Positions 43,790 through 55,069 of a stretch of DNA of 64,000 nucleotides are shown here, piece by piece. The stretch lies in the NCBI GenBank assembly GCA_038380435.1, contig JAWZYU010000777.1, positions 1 through 64,000 of the forward strand, given 5' to 3'. Numbering within the stretch: the stretch's first letter is position 1; every line of letters starts with the position of its first letter. Source of the stretch: Ryuthela nishihirai (taxonomy: Eukaryota; Arthropoda; Arachnida; Araneae; Heptathelidae). Position numbers and translations under genes: made by a program. The notes under the pieces are model-generated. The model did not search any database. It was not told the origin of the DNA and was given only the letters and a program-made list of their open reading frames with translations.

Positions 43790-44950
43790 GAGGCAAAACT
43801 GCATATAATCGGTGTTCTATGGGGAGAACCGAAAAGTTTTGGTATCACCCAAACTGAAAGATTGTTCAGGGTAATTTGCAGTTGTCTTTCAATGACCCTC
43901 ATGCTGGACGAAGAGCAAAAGATGCTAAAATCGGCAACATAGAGGACATTGCCTACAGGTGAAGTTGTCTGGTAATAGAATTAATCTTGACAGTGAAAAG
44001 TATAATACTTAGAACGCAATCTTGTGGCACCCCCTGTTCTTGGAGTTATGGCCGCGACAGAGTGTTGCCTACACAGACATGAAAATAACATGCCAATAAG
44101 AAGTTGGAGATAAAGATCAGCATGTGACTTCTCAAGCCAAAGCTATGGAGGTCACGAAGAATGCCGAATCTCCAAGCCATTTTGTATGCTTTTTCGATAT
44201 CAAAGAAAATTAACATCAGGTGCTCTCTACGTAAAAAAGGAATTTCTGATAGTTGATTCCAGGTGTATCAGATAGTCAAGAGTTGACGTTGCCTGTGAAA
44301 GCCACAGTGGGTGTTGGAAAGAAGGTTGTGGTGCTCTAAACACCAGATGAGTCTAGCATATACCATTCTTTCAACACCTTGCACACGCAACTCGTCAACA
44401 CAACAGGACAATAATTGGAAGGAATCTTAGAATATTTTCCCAGCTTCGGGAAGGCCAAGATGATGGCCTCCCACCAGGAGTCTGGAAACTGCTCTTTAAT
44501 GAAAATGCAGTTGAAGAGTCAGAGCAGCTGATCATTACTCGATGGTGAGAGATGTTGGAGCATCACTTAATGGACATTTTCTGGCCTGACAGAAAATGCA
44601 TGACAGGTGTACAGAGCAAGGCAAAGCTCCTCTGCTGTGAATGGCCTGTTGTAAGGCTCCAGGCCATTTGAGTGGAAGGACAGCAGAGAGTGTTCTGCCC
44701 TGCTCTTCTGGGCCAGAAACTCGGGGGAGGAAGAAGACAAAGAAGTGATGGAGGAGAATAACTCCCCCAGAGTGTTGGCAATTGCTTTTGGATCAGAATT
44801 TGCCTGTTCATTGTGCTCCAGGATTGATAACACGTGGGACATGTAGTTCCCATCCAACCTCAGGACTTTATCCCACATGACCTAAGGACTGGTTGTGTGG
44901 GTCATAGAAGACGTATATTTGATCCAAGATTCCTTCTGGCTCTGGCACCA
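43790..44950 (-). pseudogene. LINE ORF2 reverse transcriptase (decayed)
   Basis: Minus-strand pieces in order: MWDKVLRLDGNYMSHVLSIL (44,878) and LYTCHAFSVRPENVH (44,600); ILAFPKLGK near 44,450; a degenerate VERMVYARLIW; LIFFDIEKAYKMAW near 44,190, with the motif A Asp; GCHKIAF/YFSLSRL near 43,990; and NVLYVADFSIFCSSS near 43,940, where YVDD has become YVAD. Motif C therefore lacks one catalytic Asp. Stops and shifts are numerous. Confidence 0.75.
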
Positions 44951-45119
44951 GACAAAAAGAGCTTTTGCCCTGGTGCATTTGAACGCTTCAAGGCCAGATA
45001 TCTCTGAAACAAACCTAGTTCTGAGCATTATTATCTGCGGAGCAATCTAGATTCCACCATGGTTTCGGAAAACGAGGAAACCGTGTCGAAATCTGAGGAA
45101 TTGTGGATGCAGCTTGCAA

Positions 45120-45911
45120 CTACGATACAGTCCGTAATCTCCACCACTTTAACATTGATGGGTTCCTGGCTGACAGATGGTCATCGAGCCCAGAGAAAAC
45201 CACCCCAGTCAGCCCGATCAAACCTCCATTGTGATACGCATGAAAGGCTGCAAGGCCCCCCACGGGAGATGGTGCACACCACAACAGGGAGGTGATCACT
45301 TGGTAAGGGTGGTCATCGACCTCCCACGTAAAGAGTGGAAGGATCGAGGAGGAGCAGATGGAAAAGTCAATGGTAGTGAAAGTGCAAGTTGGGGAGTGAA
45401 AGTAAGTACTGACACCGGTGTTCAAAGGGAGAGAAGGATCAAGGAACCACTGCTCCATGACCCCGACCCTGCCATTAGTGTCAGTACTGCCCCAAAGTGG
45501 ACCATGTCCATTGAGGTCCCCCATGACAAGGAAGGGGGACAGCAGCTGTGAGATGAGATCATCAAGGTCTTCCTGGAAGACAATGCTCCCAGGTGGAAGA
45601 TATACAGAACAGACAGTCAGCGAGAACCCCACAAAGAGGCAAATTGCTACTGCTTTTCATTTGGTGGTGAGGGGTATGACTTAGAACGGAGAATGGTTGC
45701 TCACGAGGATGGCAACAACCCCGCTAGCTGAACCATCTCCATTCCAGTCCCAGCGAACTAGTGAAAAGTGCCAGATCGTGGAATCTGTGACTGGCTGCAA
45801 GTATGTTTCTTGCAAGCACACACAGATGGGCTGGTGTGCCTGAAGGTGGGCCTTGATGTCATCAATATTGCTCTGGAATCCATGACAATTCCATTGTAGG
45901 AGTGTGGCCAT
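45120..45911 (-). pseudogene. LINE ORF2 endonuclease
   Basis: The frame from 45,911 reads MATLLQWNCHGFQSNIDDIK, PICVCLQETYLQPVTDS (catalytic Glu in QET) and WDWNGDGSASGVVAIL. After one shift the next frame (45,632-45,120) reads VCSVYLPPGSIVFQEDLDDL, FLVMGDLNGHGPLWGSTDTN (GDLNGHxxLWGS, the catalytic block of Jockey/I-type enzymes), EQWFLDPSLPLNTG and LFTWEVDDHPYQV, where the terminal SDH-type motif is changed. It is the best view of this domain in the window. Confidence 0.87.
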
Positions 45912-46159
45912 CTCAGGAATTTAGAAGAGTGGGCAGATGACAAATTCCTATTCAGCTTAACCGCTGCAAAGGACAGCTTATTGAATAGGGCGCAGTCTTT
46001 ATGTGTGTCATTGGAATCGTCTGAGGGACAGAAATCGGTGACCACCCTTTGTGGAGGAGTGATAATTTCCTTTTTTGGCTCCAGTGGGCGCACCTTCAGT
46101 TTGGGAGATCTTGCTGTCTGAGGAAGGGAAGGAGGATGCCTTCCGGTAAAGATGAAAAG

Positions 46160-46994
46160 CTAAGTTGCAGGAATGGAAACCGAAGTTGATGTCGAAGTCG
46201 ACACGAACCATGGTTCTGCCTGTGTCATGAGGTATCTAGCTGCAGGCAAGAAAGACTCAGTAGGTGGTACACTGATGTCAGTCTGCATCACCACCAAAGT
46301 CATTGGAATGATGGGCTTTCCAATGACTGCACTGGCATAGAAAACCTCACCAGGTGGGGCGGGTGGTGCAGCGAGCTTTCTCACCTCAGCATACAAGATG
46401 TTACTCATGATCTTTAGCCGTTGCACCTCCTTTTCCTCCTTTCACTTGGGACAGTTGCGGGAATATGCCGGATGTTTGCCACTATTGTTCACACAGCTTG
46501 TCTTTTCTGTGGTGCGTCAGGATCAACATGATCCTTGCTGCCACAGCGTGCACAGGTGGGCTTGCCCCAATAAGCTGTGCGGGCATGACCATATATCTGG
46601 CACTGAAAACAGTGCAGAGGGTTCAGTATATATGGTCGTACCTCGCAATGTACATAACCTACCTCGATGGAAGAAGGCAGGCATGACGTGTTAAATGTTA
46701 CAATCAGTACCTGGGTGTGTACCAGTTTCCTATCACGGTGTGTCATAACCCGATGGACTGCTGTTACTCCTTCAGGTGTAAGCTCTGACAGAATTTCCTC
46801 CTCAGTGACTTTGAGGAGACCCCACTCGGTGATCACACCCCGAGAGGAATTCAATGTTTTGTGGAGAGTGACCTTGACAGCCACCCCACCAATCTCTCTC
46901 ACGTCCAGGAGCAGTTACAAGAGTTTGAAAAAGCAGTCTCAACCTGCAACAAACCAGATCATAAGCACTTGACGGATTTCGGCTCTCCTGCAAG
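46160..46994 (-). pseudogene. LINE ORF1, gag-like zinc-knuckle protein
   Basis: The main frame (46,902-46,489) reads REIGGVAVKVTLHKTLNSSR, GVITEWGLLKVTEEEILSEL, RPYILNPLHCFQCQIYGHAR and CARCGSKDHVDPDA. The two knuckles are nearly canonical; the first lacks its last Cys (TAY for TAC) and the second ends in Asp-Ala in place of Cys. A second frame (46,426-46,160) gives QRLKIMSNILYAEVRKLAAP and the Pro/Ser-rich tail. A frameshift lies between 46,490 and 46,440, where the third knuckle should be. Confidence 0.87.
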
Positions 46995-47907
46995 ACTTTT
47001 CAAACCTTTATTAACAAAAAATGGGGACATGTTCCCAAGTACATGATCACTCGTGGAGAGGATGATCAGGAATCTTGGGAATAAAGAGATAGACAAAGAT
47101 GACAGCACAGATAACAGAGACAATAAGGAAGATGGGGGTTCATGTCGAGCTTCCTTAGTGGCATTGATCGCATTAATTTCATCTTCAACTCTCATAGTTG
47201 TTTTTGTGTGGTTCAGTGCCCGCTGTCCCCACCCTCCACAGAGCCCAACAAGGTCGCCAGTTGGAACCCACAGGTCCGACCAGTCGGCGGCTCCGACTGG
47301 TTGGAGCCCAACAAGGTTGCCAGGCACTATACCAAAACAGACAGTGAGTAAAGCCCTAACAAATAAAAAGAAAATTGAAAAGAGAAATGTGTAGAAATAA
47401 ACTTTCTACACAAAAGTAACTATGCAGAAAATAATCAAATTGTAATCAACCCAACTGGCCTCACAAAGAAAGAATAACTTCAAAAGGAAAATAAGTTGTG
47501 TGGAAACTCGCAAACTTGTACCTGGCGATGGACAAGATTACTCACAGCTCCGCATGGTTGACCCTAGCAGGACCTGCCCACCAGCCGAATGATCCTGTGG
47601 TCCACCCCAGGAGCTTCCGTTTACCAGAAGCACATGCTAAAGGAGTGTATAGCACAGGCGCCGGAATCCTGTGCCCAGCCCCATGACGACAGGCTTTTCA
47701 ATAGCAAGGCAGCCAAAGCGTACCCTGTTAGTCATGAGCTGAGGAGATAAGACAGGGACACTAGAGCAACTACCTGGATCCTCCATTCCCTGGACACGGG
47801 TCTTTGTGCACGGAAAACATGTGGCGAGCATTCAGGACCCTATGAAGGTACTTGAGCCAGTGGAACCTTCACAGAGTGGTCCCCTTACAGTGTATAGGAG
47901 CTTGCAC

Positions 47908-50050
47908 CAAGGGGAAGAACTGCAGGAATGTCCTTAATCAATACCCTAATAGACCTAATAAAAAGCGCTACAAAGAGCTTAAATAAACGAGTAAATGATC
48001 AGTTAGCTGCTGATAAGAATCTTTGGCTTAATGGCTTCACTGACAAAGCCGAGAAAGCAGTTAGACAACACAAAAGCACAGAGCTGTACCAGATAGTTAA
48101 TGTTTTGTGTGGTAGAAAACAGACAGGTATACAGGGATGAAGTATAAACAAGGTAAGGTTATAGAAGGTGAGGATTCTGTCATGGCTAGGTGGTCTGAGC
48201 ATTTCAGTGATGTTCTAAACAATGTGGTTATTCTACTCCCATTGTTTGTGATGATGATAGATGCATTGGTGGCTTTAACATTGGCCCTATAACACAATCT
48301 GAAGTTATTTTGGTTATTTCTAAACTTAAACTTCATAAATAACCAGCGGTAGATGAAATTACTATGGAAATGCCACTTGGATGACTGAAATTTTTAATAT
48401 CTTTCATGGCAAAGACATGGTTCCTAAGGATTTTACCAGAGCTATTATTATTATCCCTATTTTCAAAAATGGTGATTGCAATTCTTGTGATAATTATAGG
48501 GGTATCAATCTACTCCCTGTTCCAGACAAAGTTCTTTCCATGATTGTGCTTAATAGAATTAAGAATCTGGTTGACAGTCAATTGCGTGATGAGCAATGTG
48601 GATTCAGAAGTGGTAGGGGATGTGTGGATCAGATGCTTGAGGCAGATTCTTGAGAAATGTTTAGAGTTTCAGAAACCTTTGGTTGCTAGCTTTGTTGATT
48701 TCAAAAAGGCTTTCGACTCTGTTGATCATCATAATTTGTGGTTGATTGTTAAATCATATGGTATACCTGACAAGTTAGTTAACATAATGAAAGCTCTCTA
48801 TAATAACACTGAGTCTTGTGTGAGAGTTGGTAAGGCTTGTAGCAATTGGTTTAGCATTACTTCTGGTTTCGACAAGGGTGCATTTTGTCTCCTTTTCTCT
48901 TTAGCTTGGTTATTGATTATGTTAAGCGAAATTCACTTCAAGGGAAAGATTTTGGTCTTAAATGGACTGGAGATACGAAAATTTCTGATTTAGATTATGC
49001 TGATGATTTAGCCCTTTTGGCAAATGATGTTGATGAGATGAACTCTTTCATTCGAGCTGCTGATGAAACTGGTAGTAGAGTAGGTTATGGGTTGTTTTAC
49101 CTCTGAGCGGCACTTTTTTGCACACCATGGGCTAAAATGGCAGGTCAGATGGACTCCGAAGGCTCAGAGAAGGTCGGGGGAGGGGACCCACTGGAACAGC
49201 TGTTGGGAGACAGATGGTAGCCTCCCGTCAAGGCCATCCAGCGTGTTCTTTAATGTGCACAGAGTATGTCTGTCCCACACATGGGGCCATGGCTTAATGT
49301 CCCATCTGATGGATGATGGCCCTTTGGTGTCCCCTAGTGACTGTGGGCAGGGAGGGGAATTTTGCGGAGATAAATCTCAACGCTGACCCAGCTGGGACTC
49401 GAACCTGGGAACTACAGATTACGAGCCTGGCGCGCTACCAACTGAGCCACCCCCACCCCTGGTAGTAGAGTAGGTTTAAACAGAGAGAAAACTAAAGTCA
49501 CAAAAATTGGTCAGACAGACTGTGATTCAATTAATCTGAATGGTTGCAGTCTTGAGCAGGTGTCACAGTTTAATTATCTTGGGAACTATGTAACAGATAC
49601 TGATGATGTGTGGCATGAGATTAACAGGCGAATAGGGATTGCTGCTGGGACTTTTAAGAATCTATGGAGAGCGTATACACCTAAAGTCTAAAATTAGACT
49701 GTATAATAGTTTGGTTCTTTCTAGGGTTAGTTATGGTAGTGAAACTTGGATGCTGTGTAAACAAGATAACAGGAATCTAGATGCTTTTGATTCTAGATGC
49801 TTATTCAGTATCTTGGCCATTAGGTGGTTCAACTCTGTAACTAATGATGAGGTTAGGCAAAGGAGTTAGCAACATTGGTTTGGTCATGTTGCCCGTATGG
49901 ATAATTATAGATTGGCAAATAGGATTATGAATAGTGTGCCTAAAGGCCTCAGAAAGAGGGGAAGACCTAGGATGCGGTAGGCAGACAATGTCAAACAGGA
50001 CCTTGTTAGAATTGGTGCAGATATAGCTCAGGACAAATAAGCTTGGAGAT
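47908..50050 (+). mobile_element. RTE-like LINE, linker to C-terminus (copy 11)
   Basis: It begins abruptly with GAACTGCAGGAATGTCC at the 5' end of LINE copy B. It encodes the linker remainder, RT (48,381-48,993; IIPIFKNGDCNSCDNY, VDFKKAFDSVDHHN), motif C (48,885-49,106; SDLDYADDLALLAND, YADD intact) and the C-terminal domain (49,639-49,869). It ends near 50,050 in a GACGACGACGATG tail. SINE1 (49,087-49,458) interrupts it. A deletion before about 48,370 removes the TEMLRAG block. Confidence 0.87.
49087..49458 (-). mobile_element. tRNA-derived SINE1, full-length reference copy
   Basis: This 372-bp copy is complete. On the minus strand the head has an A box (TGGCTCAGTTGG, 49,438-49,449) and a consensus B box (GGTTCGAGTCC, 49,395-49,405), spaced as in a tRNA. 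The conserved core and a 3' part ending GGTAAAACAACCCAT follow. An 18-bp perfect duplication, CTGGTAGTAGAGTAGGTT, flanks it at 49,069-49,086 and 49,459-49,476. It interrupts the RT of LINE copy 11. Confidence 0.96.
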
Positions 50051-50360
50051 GGACGACGACGACGATGAAACGGGAGTAATGTGTCACAACAAACAGTACA
50101 TCGAACCCTGCTGAAAATGGGTCTGTGTATCTGAAGGCCACTCCAAGTTCACTGTTGAAAGCACCTAAATAATTGGAAAAAGGTGTCATCTACTCCGATG
50201 AATCTCATTTCCTGTTGCACCATGTGGACATCCTAGTACGTGCACGTCGTTTACATGGGGAAGTGTTGGCACCAGGGTGCACCATGAGATGAAAACAAGC
50301 TGGTGAAGGAAGTGTAATGCTTTGCGCATGTTCTTCAACATGAATTTTTTATGAAATTGT

Positions 50361-50418
50361 ACATGAATGACTGGACCCAGGGTTTCCCAGCAGAAAACCT
50401 GGGTCCAGTCATTCATGT
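50361..50418. repeat. Perfect 21-bp fold-back in the Tc1 copy
   Basis: ACATGAATGACTGGACCCAG plus one base (50,361-50,381) is exactly inverted at 50,398-50,418, with a 16-base loop. The left arm is an inverted copy of the transposon's own HVQET-coding segment. Confidence 0.95.
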
Positions 50419-50484
50419 GCAGGAAACCAAGATGTCTACCACCTACCTAAACAATATTACAGACCAGGTACATCCTTTCATGGC

Positions 50485-50826
50485 ATGGTATACCCCTCGC
50501 ATAGCGCTTTCTTTTGGCAGGATAATGCACCATGCCACACTGCCCTGATTGTTCTAGAATGGTTTGTTAAACACAAGGAAGTTTTCCAGGTATTGCCCTG
50601 GCCTCCAAATTCCCCAGACATCAATCCATTCCAGCACGTGTGGTTTGTGTTGGAACAGCATATCCGATTTGTGTCATCTCAACCATGTAACTTACAAGAG
50701 TTAAAGGATCTGCTGGTAATGTGTTGGTACCAGATACCATAAGACACCTTTAGAAATCTTGTAGCATCCATGCCTCACTGGGTAAGAGCTGTTTTGGTGG
50801 CACATGTAGGACCAACATCATATTAG
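50485..50826 (+). pseudogene. Tc1-like transposase C-terminal half
   Basis: The frame reads MVYPSHSAFFWQDNAPCHTA with the second catalytic Asp (QDNAPCH), then VLPWPPNSPDINPFQHVW, where the expected IEH has become FQH, so the third catalytic Glu is lost. It goes on with LEQHIRFVSSQPCNLQELKD. A frameshift near 50,740 is followed by RNLVASMPHWVRAVL and a stop at about 50,826. Loss of the third acid would inactivate it. Confidence 0.83.
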
Positions 50827-51179
50827 GCAGGTGGTCATAATGTTTTGTACCTTCAGTGTATGAAAATATATATATTATTATAATTGCATACTTATATATA
50901 AAATATTAATTGGCAAAACCCTGATCTGAAAATACAATATCTTACTGGAAATTTTAAATGGGAAACCAGAGCAAGAAATATTACATAGGCAACATAAATA
51001 GATGCTATATTGCAATAAAATGTGAGAATAAATACCTACATATATATATATGGGTTGAACAAATCACATAGCTTAAAAATGTGGAAGAAAAATTCATATA
51101 TTGCACAATAAATTCTGAAGCAAAACATTAAAATTAAGAACGTGCCTTTGTTTCATTACACATTTTCAACATTGCAATC

Positions 51180-51290
51180 ACCCGACCTTACATTCTCATG
51201 ACACACGATTCTGTTACGTTTCAAAAGAGGCATTCTCTTCACTAAATGAATGGAACAGGGAGGACTACAAGATCAGTGCACAGGTCCAGT
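51180..51290 (+). mobile_element. RTE-like LINE 5' UTR, highly diverged scrap
   Basis: The order CCGACCTTACATTCTCATGA, TTTCAAAAGAGGCATTCTCT, GAATGGAACAGGGAGGACT follows the family 5' UTR at about 12,166-12,250, with many differences. It is an older insertion than the other copies. Confidence 0.6.
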
Positions 51291-51680
51291 TTAATAAATT
51301 CTAGGGCACCTCTGGATTTTGAGGCCTCTCCTGCTACTAGGAGAGGATTCATAAATTGGTAAATAACTAAATTCAAATTAATACTAATGATACTGATTTA
51401 CTTTAGTTAAGTTTGTTTTTTACATGTGCCACCCTTTTTAAAAATACCTGTATGCCATTTAATATTCTGAACAGGAGAGGAGGGTAAATGCAAGGTTTTA
51501 CATCTAGTAACCAGTTCAGATTTATCAGTTTATAACTGTTTCATAAATTTATTTCATTGTCACTAATTCCAAAGGGTGAATAAGTTGGAAAAAATATTAA
51601 TTTCTACATAGCATACAATAAGGCCTTCACAACCTCCCTCTAGGTCTCTATTATATATTATTATATTAGTATTAACGTAG

Positions 51681-52799
51681 GGTCTGTAAATGGTAGCTAG
51701 GTAGTCACTGCAAGGAGAGATATGCACCAATCCCCTGTGATGATGCAAACAACCGGTCAGGCTTAGCACCTAATGTCGGACCCCACCTTCTCATGGTGCA
51801 GGCCGTTAGTACCATTCCAAAGAGATACTTTCTTGTGAAAGTGAACAGAAGGGGAGGGCTGCCAGATTAGCATGGCCTACTCATATGGACAACTATGGCT
51901 ACTTTTCTTTTTTTTTTCTACCCTGCTGAGGAGTGGTCAATCACACAGGGTCCTGGTGGTGACCATATAAACCGACTGGATTGAAATAAGGCTCTGAGGT
52001 TGATTATGGAATCCTGAATTTGCTGCACTGGTAGGCTTCTGTTGAGGAAAAATATGCCGCTGTGTTTACTGTTTGTTTGTGGGTTGACAGCCTCAAATGA
52101 ACAGATTCACAGGATATGTTTATCAGCTGGTAGATAATCCTGAGCAGAAGTCATCACAGGCACCTGAACTCTTTGCTCCTACTGGCATCATCAAATTCTT
52201 CATTGCTGGAAGTCTACCAGTGTAGATGGCTTCAGCTTTAGTGGTGGAGGAACGGGTCTTTGCCCTATGCCTGCGATTAGGGCTGTTTGTTATTATAGAC
52301 ATTCCCTCTCTCAATCAACATAGTTTCTTTAAACATCTCACTAACCATTTTCTCTCCACAGGTAGTTGGAATCTGCACAGAGCTTTTTCTCTTGATGTCC
52401 TCAATACACATACAATTGCAAGAGACCAGATGGACAGATAAAGGTCAGATTCTTAAAAATAATCTTAAATTTCTCTTTTCAGGGAGGGACGACAATAAAC
52501 ATCACAAAGGTGTGGGTCTGCTTCTCAGCAGACATGCTAGTGATGCTCTTCTAGGATATGAGTGCATTAATGAACGGTTTCTTACAGCAAAATTTCAGAC
52601 AAGCGTTAAAGACTTGAATGATTATCTGCTGTTATGCCCCAACTGAGGATGCTGATGAGGATGAGAAGGATAGGTTTTTTGAACAACTTAAGGATATTTT
52701 GAATTCTGTCAAGAAAGGAGATATTACCCTTGTTCTTGGTGACTTCAATGCCAAAGTTGGTACTGAATCTGACCTTTGGGGAGGAGTAATAGGCCCTTT
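51681..52799 (+). mobile_element. RTE-like LINE, 5' end to mid-endonuclease (copy 12)
   Basis: It starts at the family 5' terminus (GGTCTGTAAATGGTAGCTAG), runs through the 5' UTR and into the endonuclease: a shortened STGSWNLHRAFSLDVL, QETRWTDKGQ, LLSRHASDALLGYE, then CCYAPTEDADEDEKDRFFEQ and TLVLGDFNAKVGTES. It stops at 52,799 in GGVIGPF, where R290 repeat sequence begins. The 3' two-thirds are missing. Confidence 0.87.
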
Positions 52800-52819
52800 T
52801 ATTATTTCTTTGGTTGGTA

Positions 52820-53095
52820 TGCAATCCAAACAGAATATTTCAATTATCTCTTAAAAACAATTTTCCATCTTTCCACTCCCTTGGAGAAAATCGCTACTGT
52901 CAGATGTCTCTTGACCCTCAGAATCTAACATCGAAATTTGAAATTTCTACACTAAAATACATCGTTTGCAATATCCATTTAAAGTTTTGCACTGTTAGAG
53001 GGTGCAATTTAAACTCTGGGGCTATTTGGAAAGTGCAAATAGTAATGTTTGATCTAACCCATAAAGAGATTTTTATCAGTTAAAATTTTTCTCAA
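52820..53095 (-). repeat. R290 repeat, single unit
   Basis: Minus-strand landmarks (GATGTATTTTAGTGTAGAAA, TTTCAAATTTCGATGTTAGA, and the CCCTCTAACAG step) match the forward units at 33,184-33,750. It directly adjoins the broken end of LINE copy 12. Confidence 0.6.
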
Positions 53096-53149
53096 ATACA
53101 CATATCAAACAGAAAGCAATGGAATAATCGGTAGCAATAGTTATTTGAA

Positions 53150-53420
53150 AACATGTTACTCAAAGGAAATTACTAGGTTGCATTTTTGTAGGTGGCATTA
53201 TCAGGTGTATTTATTCAGCACTTTTGCTCTCCGTGTTTCATATAGGCGGTGTTTTTGTAGCAGGCCTTTTCATAGGCGACAATTTTGTTTACGATGTTTT
53301 GCATAAGCTGTATATCATTCTATGGCAGTTTTGCTAGTGGCACTTTTGTTAGAGGCATTTAGGTATTTTACTGTGCAAAAGTTGTCATTTTTCTTCACGG
53401 TGCATGCAATTAGCATTTTT
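53150..53420 (+). repeat. Degenerate short-period repeat (GGCATTTTTGT-like)
   Basis: A motif close to GGC-N-NTTTTGT-TAG recurs about every 14-24 bases (GTTGCATTTTTGTAGGTGGC, GGCGGTGTTTTTGTAG, GGCAGTTTTGCTAG, GGCACTTTTGTTAG). Period and sequence drift, so it is an old minisatellite or the tail of a repeat. Confidence 0.55.
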
Positions 53421-54185
53421 GCATCAGCATCTTCTCGGTGATGTCTTCATATTCAGCATTCTGTCATGGAAAGCTGCAGTACAAAATGTTTGTTCTGCTT
53501 TCAGTGGAGGATGCAGTGGGGGTTGGACAGTTTTAACTTTCCTTTTTCTCTGTCATTTTTTTCTTTCTGTCATTAAATGGTGTGTACTTGACTTCAAATG
53601 AAAATGTGTCTAGACATGATGAAAAAGCTCACATATATGGTCATGGAGGCTAAGTTGCGGTATACAATAAAATGTTTTTCTAGAATGGTATGGGGTTCTG
53701 CTCTGCCCACTGGTAGTTTTTTTTCGTTTTCTTTGAAACAGTGGTACTTAGAGTGCTGGATCTATGGAAAGAGAACCTTTCAGAATACTAGCATAAAAAA
53801 AAAACGAAAAGGTTGTCAAAAATACTAAAATATATCAATATATATTATATAAAATTCTTGAAAGAGCAGTAAAATCGAAAGAAAAATTATATACTTGAAC
53901 TACATTTCAGTTCATTCTTGCTCAATCCAGTCACTTGTTTAAGCATGAAAACCCAAAATATTTATCCATGTATTCACTGCATCTTAGGCCATTAGAAAAC
54001 ACATATACACTGAGTGATCATTGAATTATGACCACTCCATCCCATGTTATTATCATCCCATATCAATGAGATGACAAATTCCTCTTCTTCAAAGCTCTGA
54101 CTTCATTTGTAAGAATAGTGGAAACTAAAAAGAAGTAAATTGTGATTAGATAGTCTAGAAAACAAATTTTTAACTCTACCCAATC
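53421..54185. other. Unassigned interval before the mariner
   Basis: There are no supported genes. Short open frames lack homology or splice context. Confidence 0.35.
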
Positions 54186-54744
54186 TATGAGGGATGTTCA
54201 AAAAGTTCTTGACATGCATCTGCAGAACAAAAACCATTCCACTTACCTCAACAAAACTTTACATTCATGTCTATGCAAAACTACAGATGTCTACATCAGT
54301 TCTGCAATGCTTGGTGGTACTCCTGTTTGGGAATACTCCATAAATTTGAACGCATTTTGCAAGATCTCTCACCCTTGAAAAAGGTTCCCAGAAAATTCCA
54401 TTTTAAATTTTGGAAACCAAAAATTGCATGATGCAAGATCGGATGAATATGCATGGGGTATAGCTGTTTGTTTTTTTCCTGCTCCAGATGAGCTATAACT
54501 TATCATGTTTTGTGAGTACTGGCATTGTCATGAACAATGAGAAACCTTGACACGCCTGTTCCTGTGACTCTGCTCCTTAACCTGACTCTGCTCCTTCATC
54601 TCCTTAACCATTTTGGGCAAAGCAATGTTGATGTAGCCATTTATAGTCATTTTTTCATGTAAGGTGTCCACAGCCACCACGCCTTGGGAATTGAAAAAAC
54701 TGAACATCCACTTGAACCACTTACCGGTTATTAAAACACTTTAC

Positions 54745-54880
54745 CAGGTAGGTAGAGTGGTAGTTTTCCACAAATCATTTTTTTTTTTTTTAATAATGTA
54801 ATCAATCGCAGATCTCAGTGTATGCTAACAGCTGACTGCATTTCAATAAAATGGCATCAAGTCTTTGAGGATTTGGGTGG
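54745..54880 (+). mobile_element. 3'-end fragment of Tc1 alpha family, nested in mariner
   Basis: It matches the 3' terminal region of the element at 60,957-62,353: CTTTACCAGGTAGGTAGAG, a T tract, AATAATGTAATCAATCGCAG and TGCTAACAGCTG. Mariner sequence resumes at GGTGGTTCACC-like bases near 54,885. Confidence 0.8.
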
Positions 54881-55069
54881 TTCACCTTCCGCAACCCAAA
54901 CATAATTGTCAATTTTTCTGAAAGTTGTATACTAATAAAACTATTTCTCATTACCTGTGGTAATGTCTGTTAACCATTTGGGGTCACTAGGTTCAAACAT
55001 TGCCTGCATCTCCTTGCAGGAGTCGACTGTAGCTCTTTTTTGCTCCTCTGTCAGTTTGTGGGGTACCCA

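Larger units (their letters stand above)
42386..47907 (-). mobile_element. I/Jockey-type LINE with RNase H, 3'-truncated (copy B)
   Basis: On the minus strand the 5' end at about 47,907 (GGTGCAAGCTCCT) equals that of copy A. It carries ORF1 (about 46,994-46,160) and ORF2 (45,911 onward) and ends inside RNase H at FCWV (42,386), so the GHxG block, C-terminus and AACC tail are missing. SINE1 (42,668-43,030) interrupts the RNase H region. Copy B is less deleted than A in ORF1 and the endonuclease, and the two together show the family layout. Confidence 0.9.
50053..50860 (+). mobile_element. Tc1-like transposon (beta family), central and 3' part
   Basis: It starts abruptly after the LINE tail, in the second helix-turn-helix region (VSQQTVHRTLLKMG-like), and ends at a TIR (50,831-50,860) matching 37,816. 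The WSDESH block is decayed near 50,190 (YSDESHFLLHHVD). A fold-back lies at 50,361-50,418. The C-terminal part reads well. Confidence 0.83.

Noticed and set aside
49380..49458. A functional tRNA gene
   Set aside because: A and B boxes are present but the acceptor stem does not close; it is the head of SINE1.
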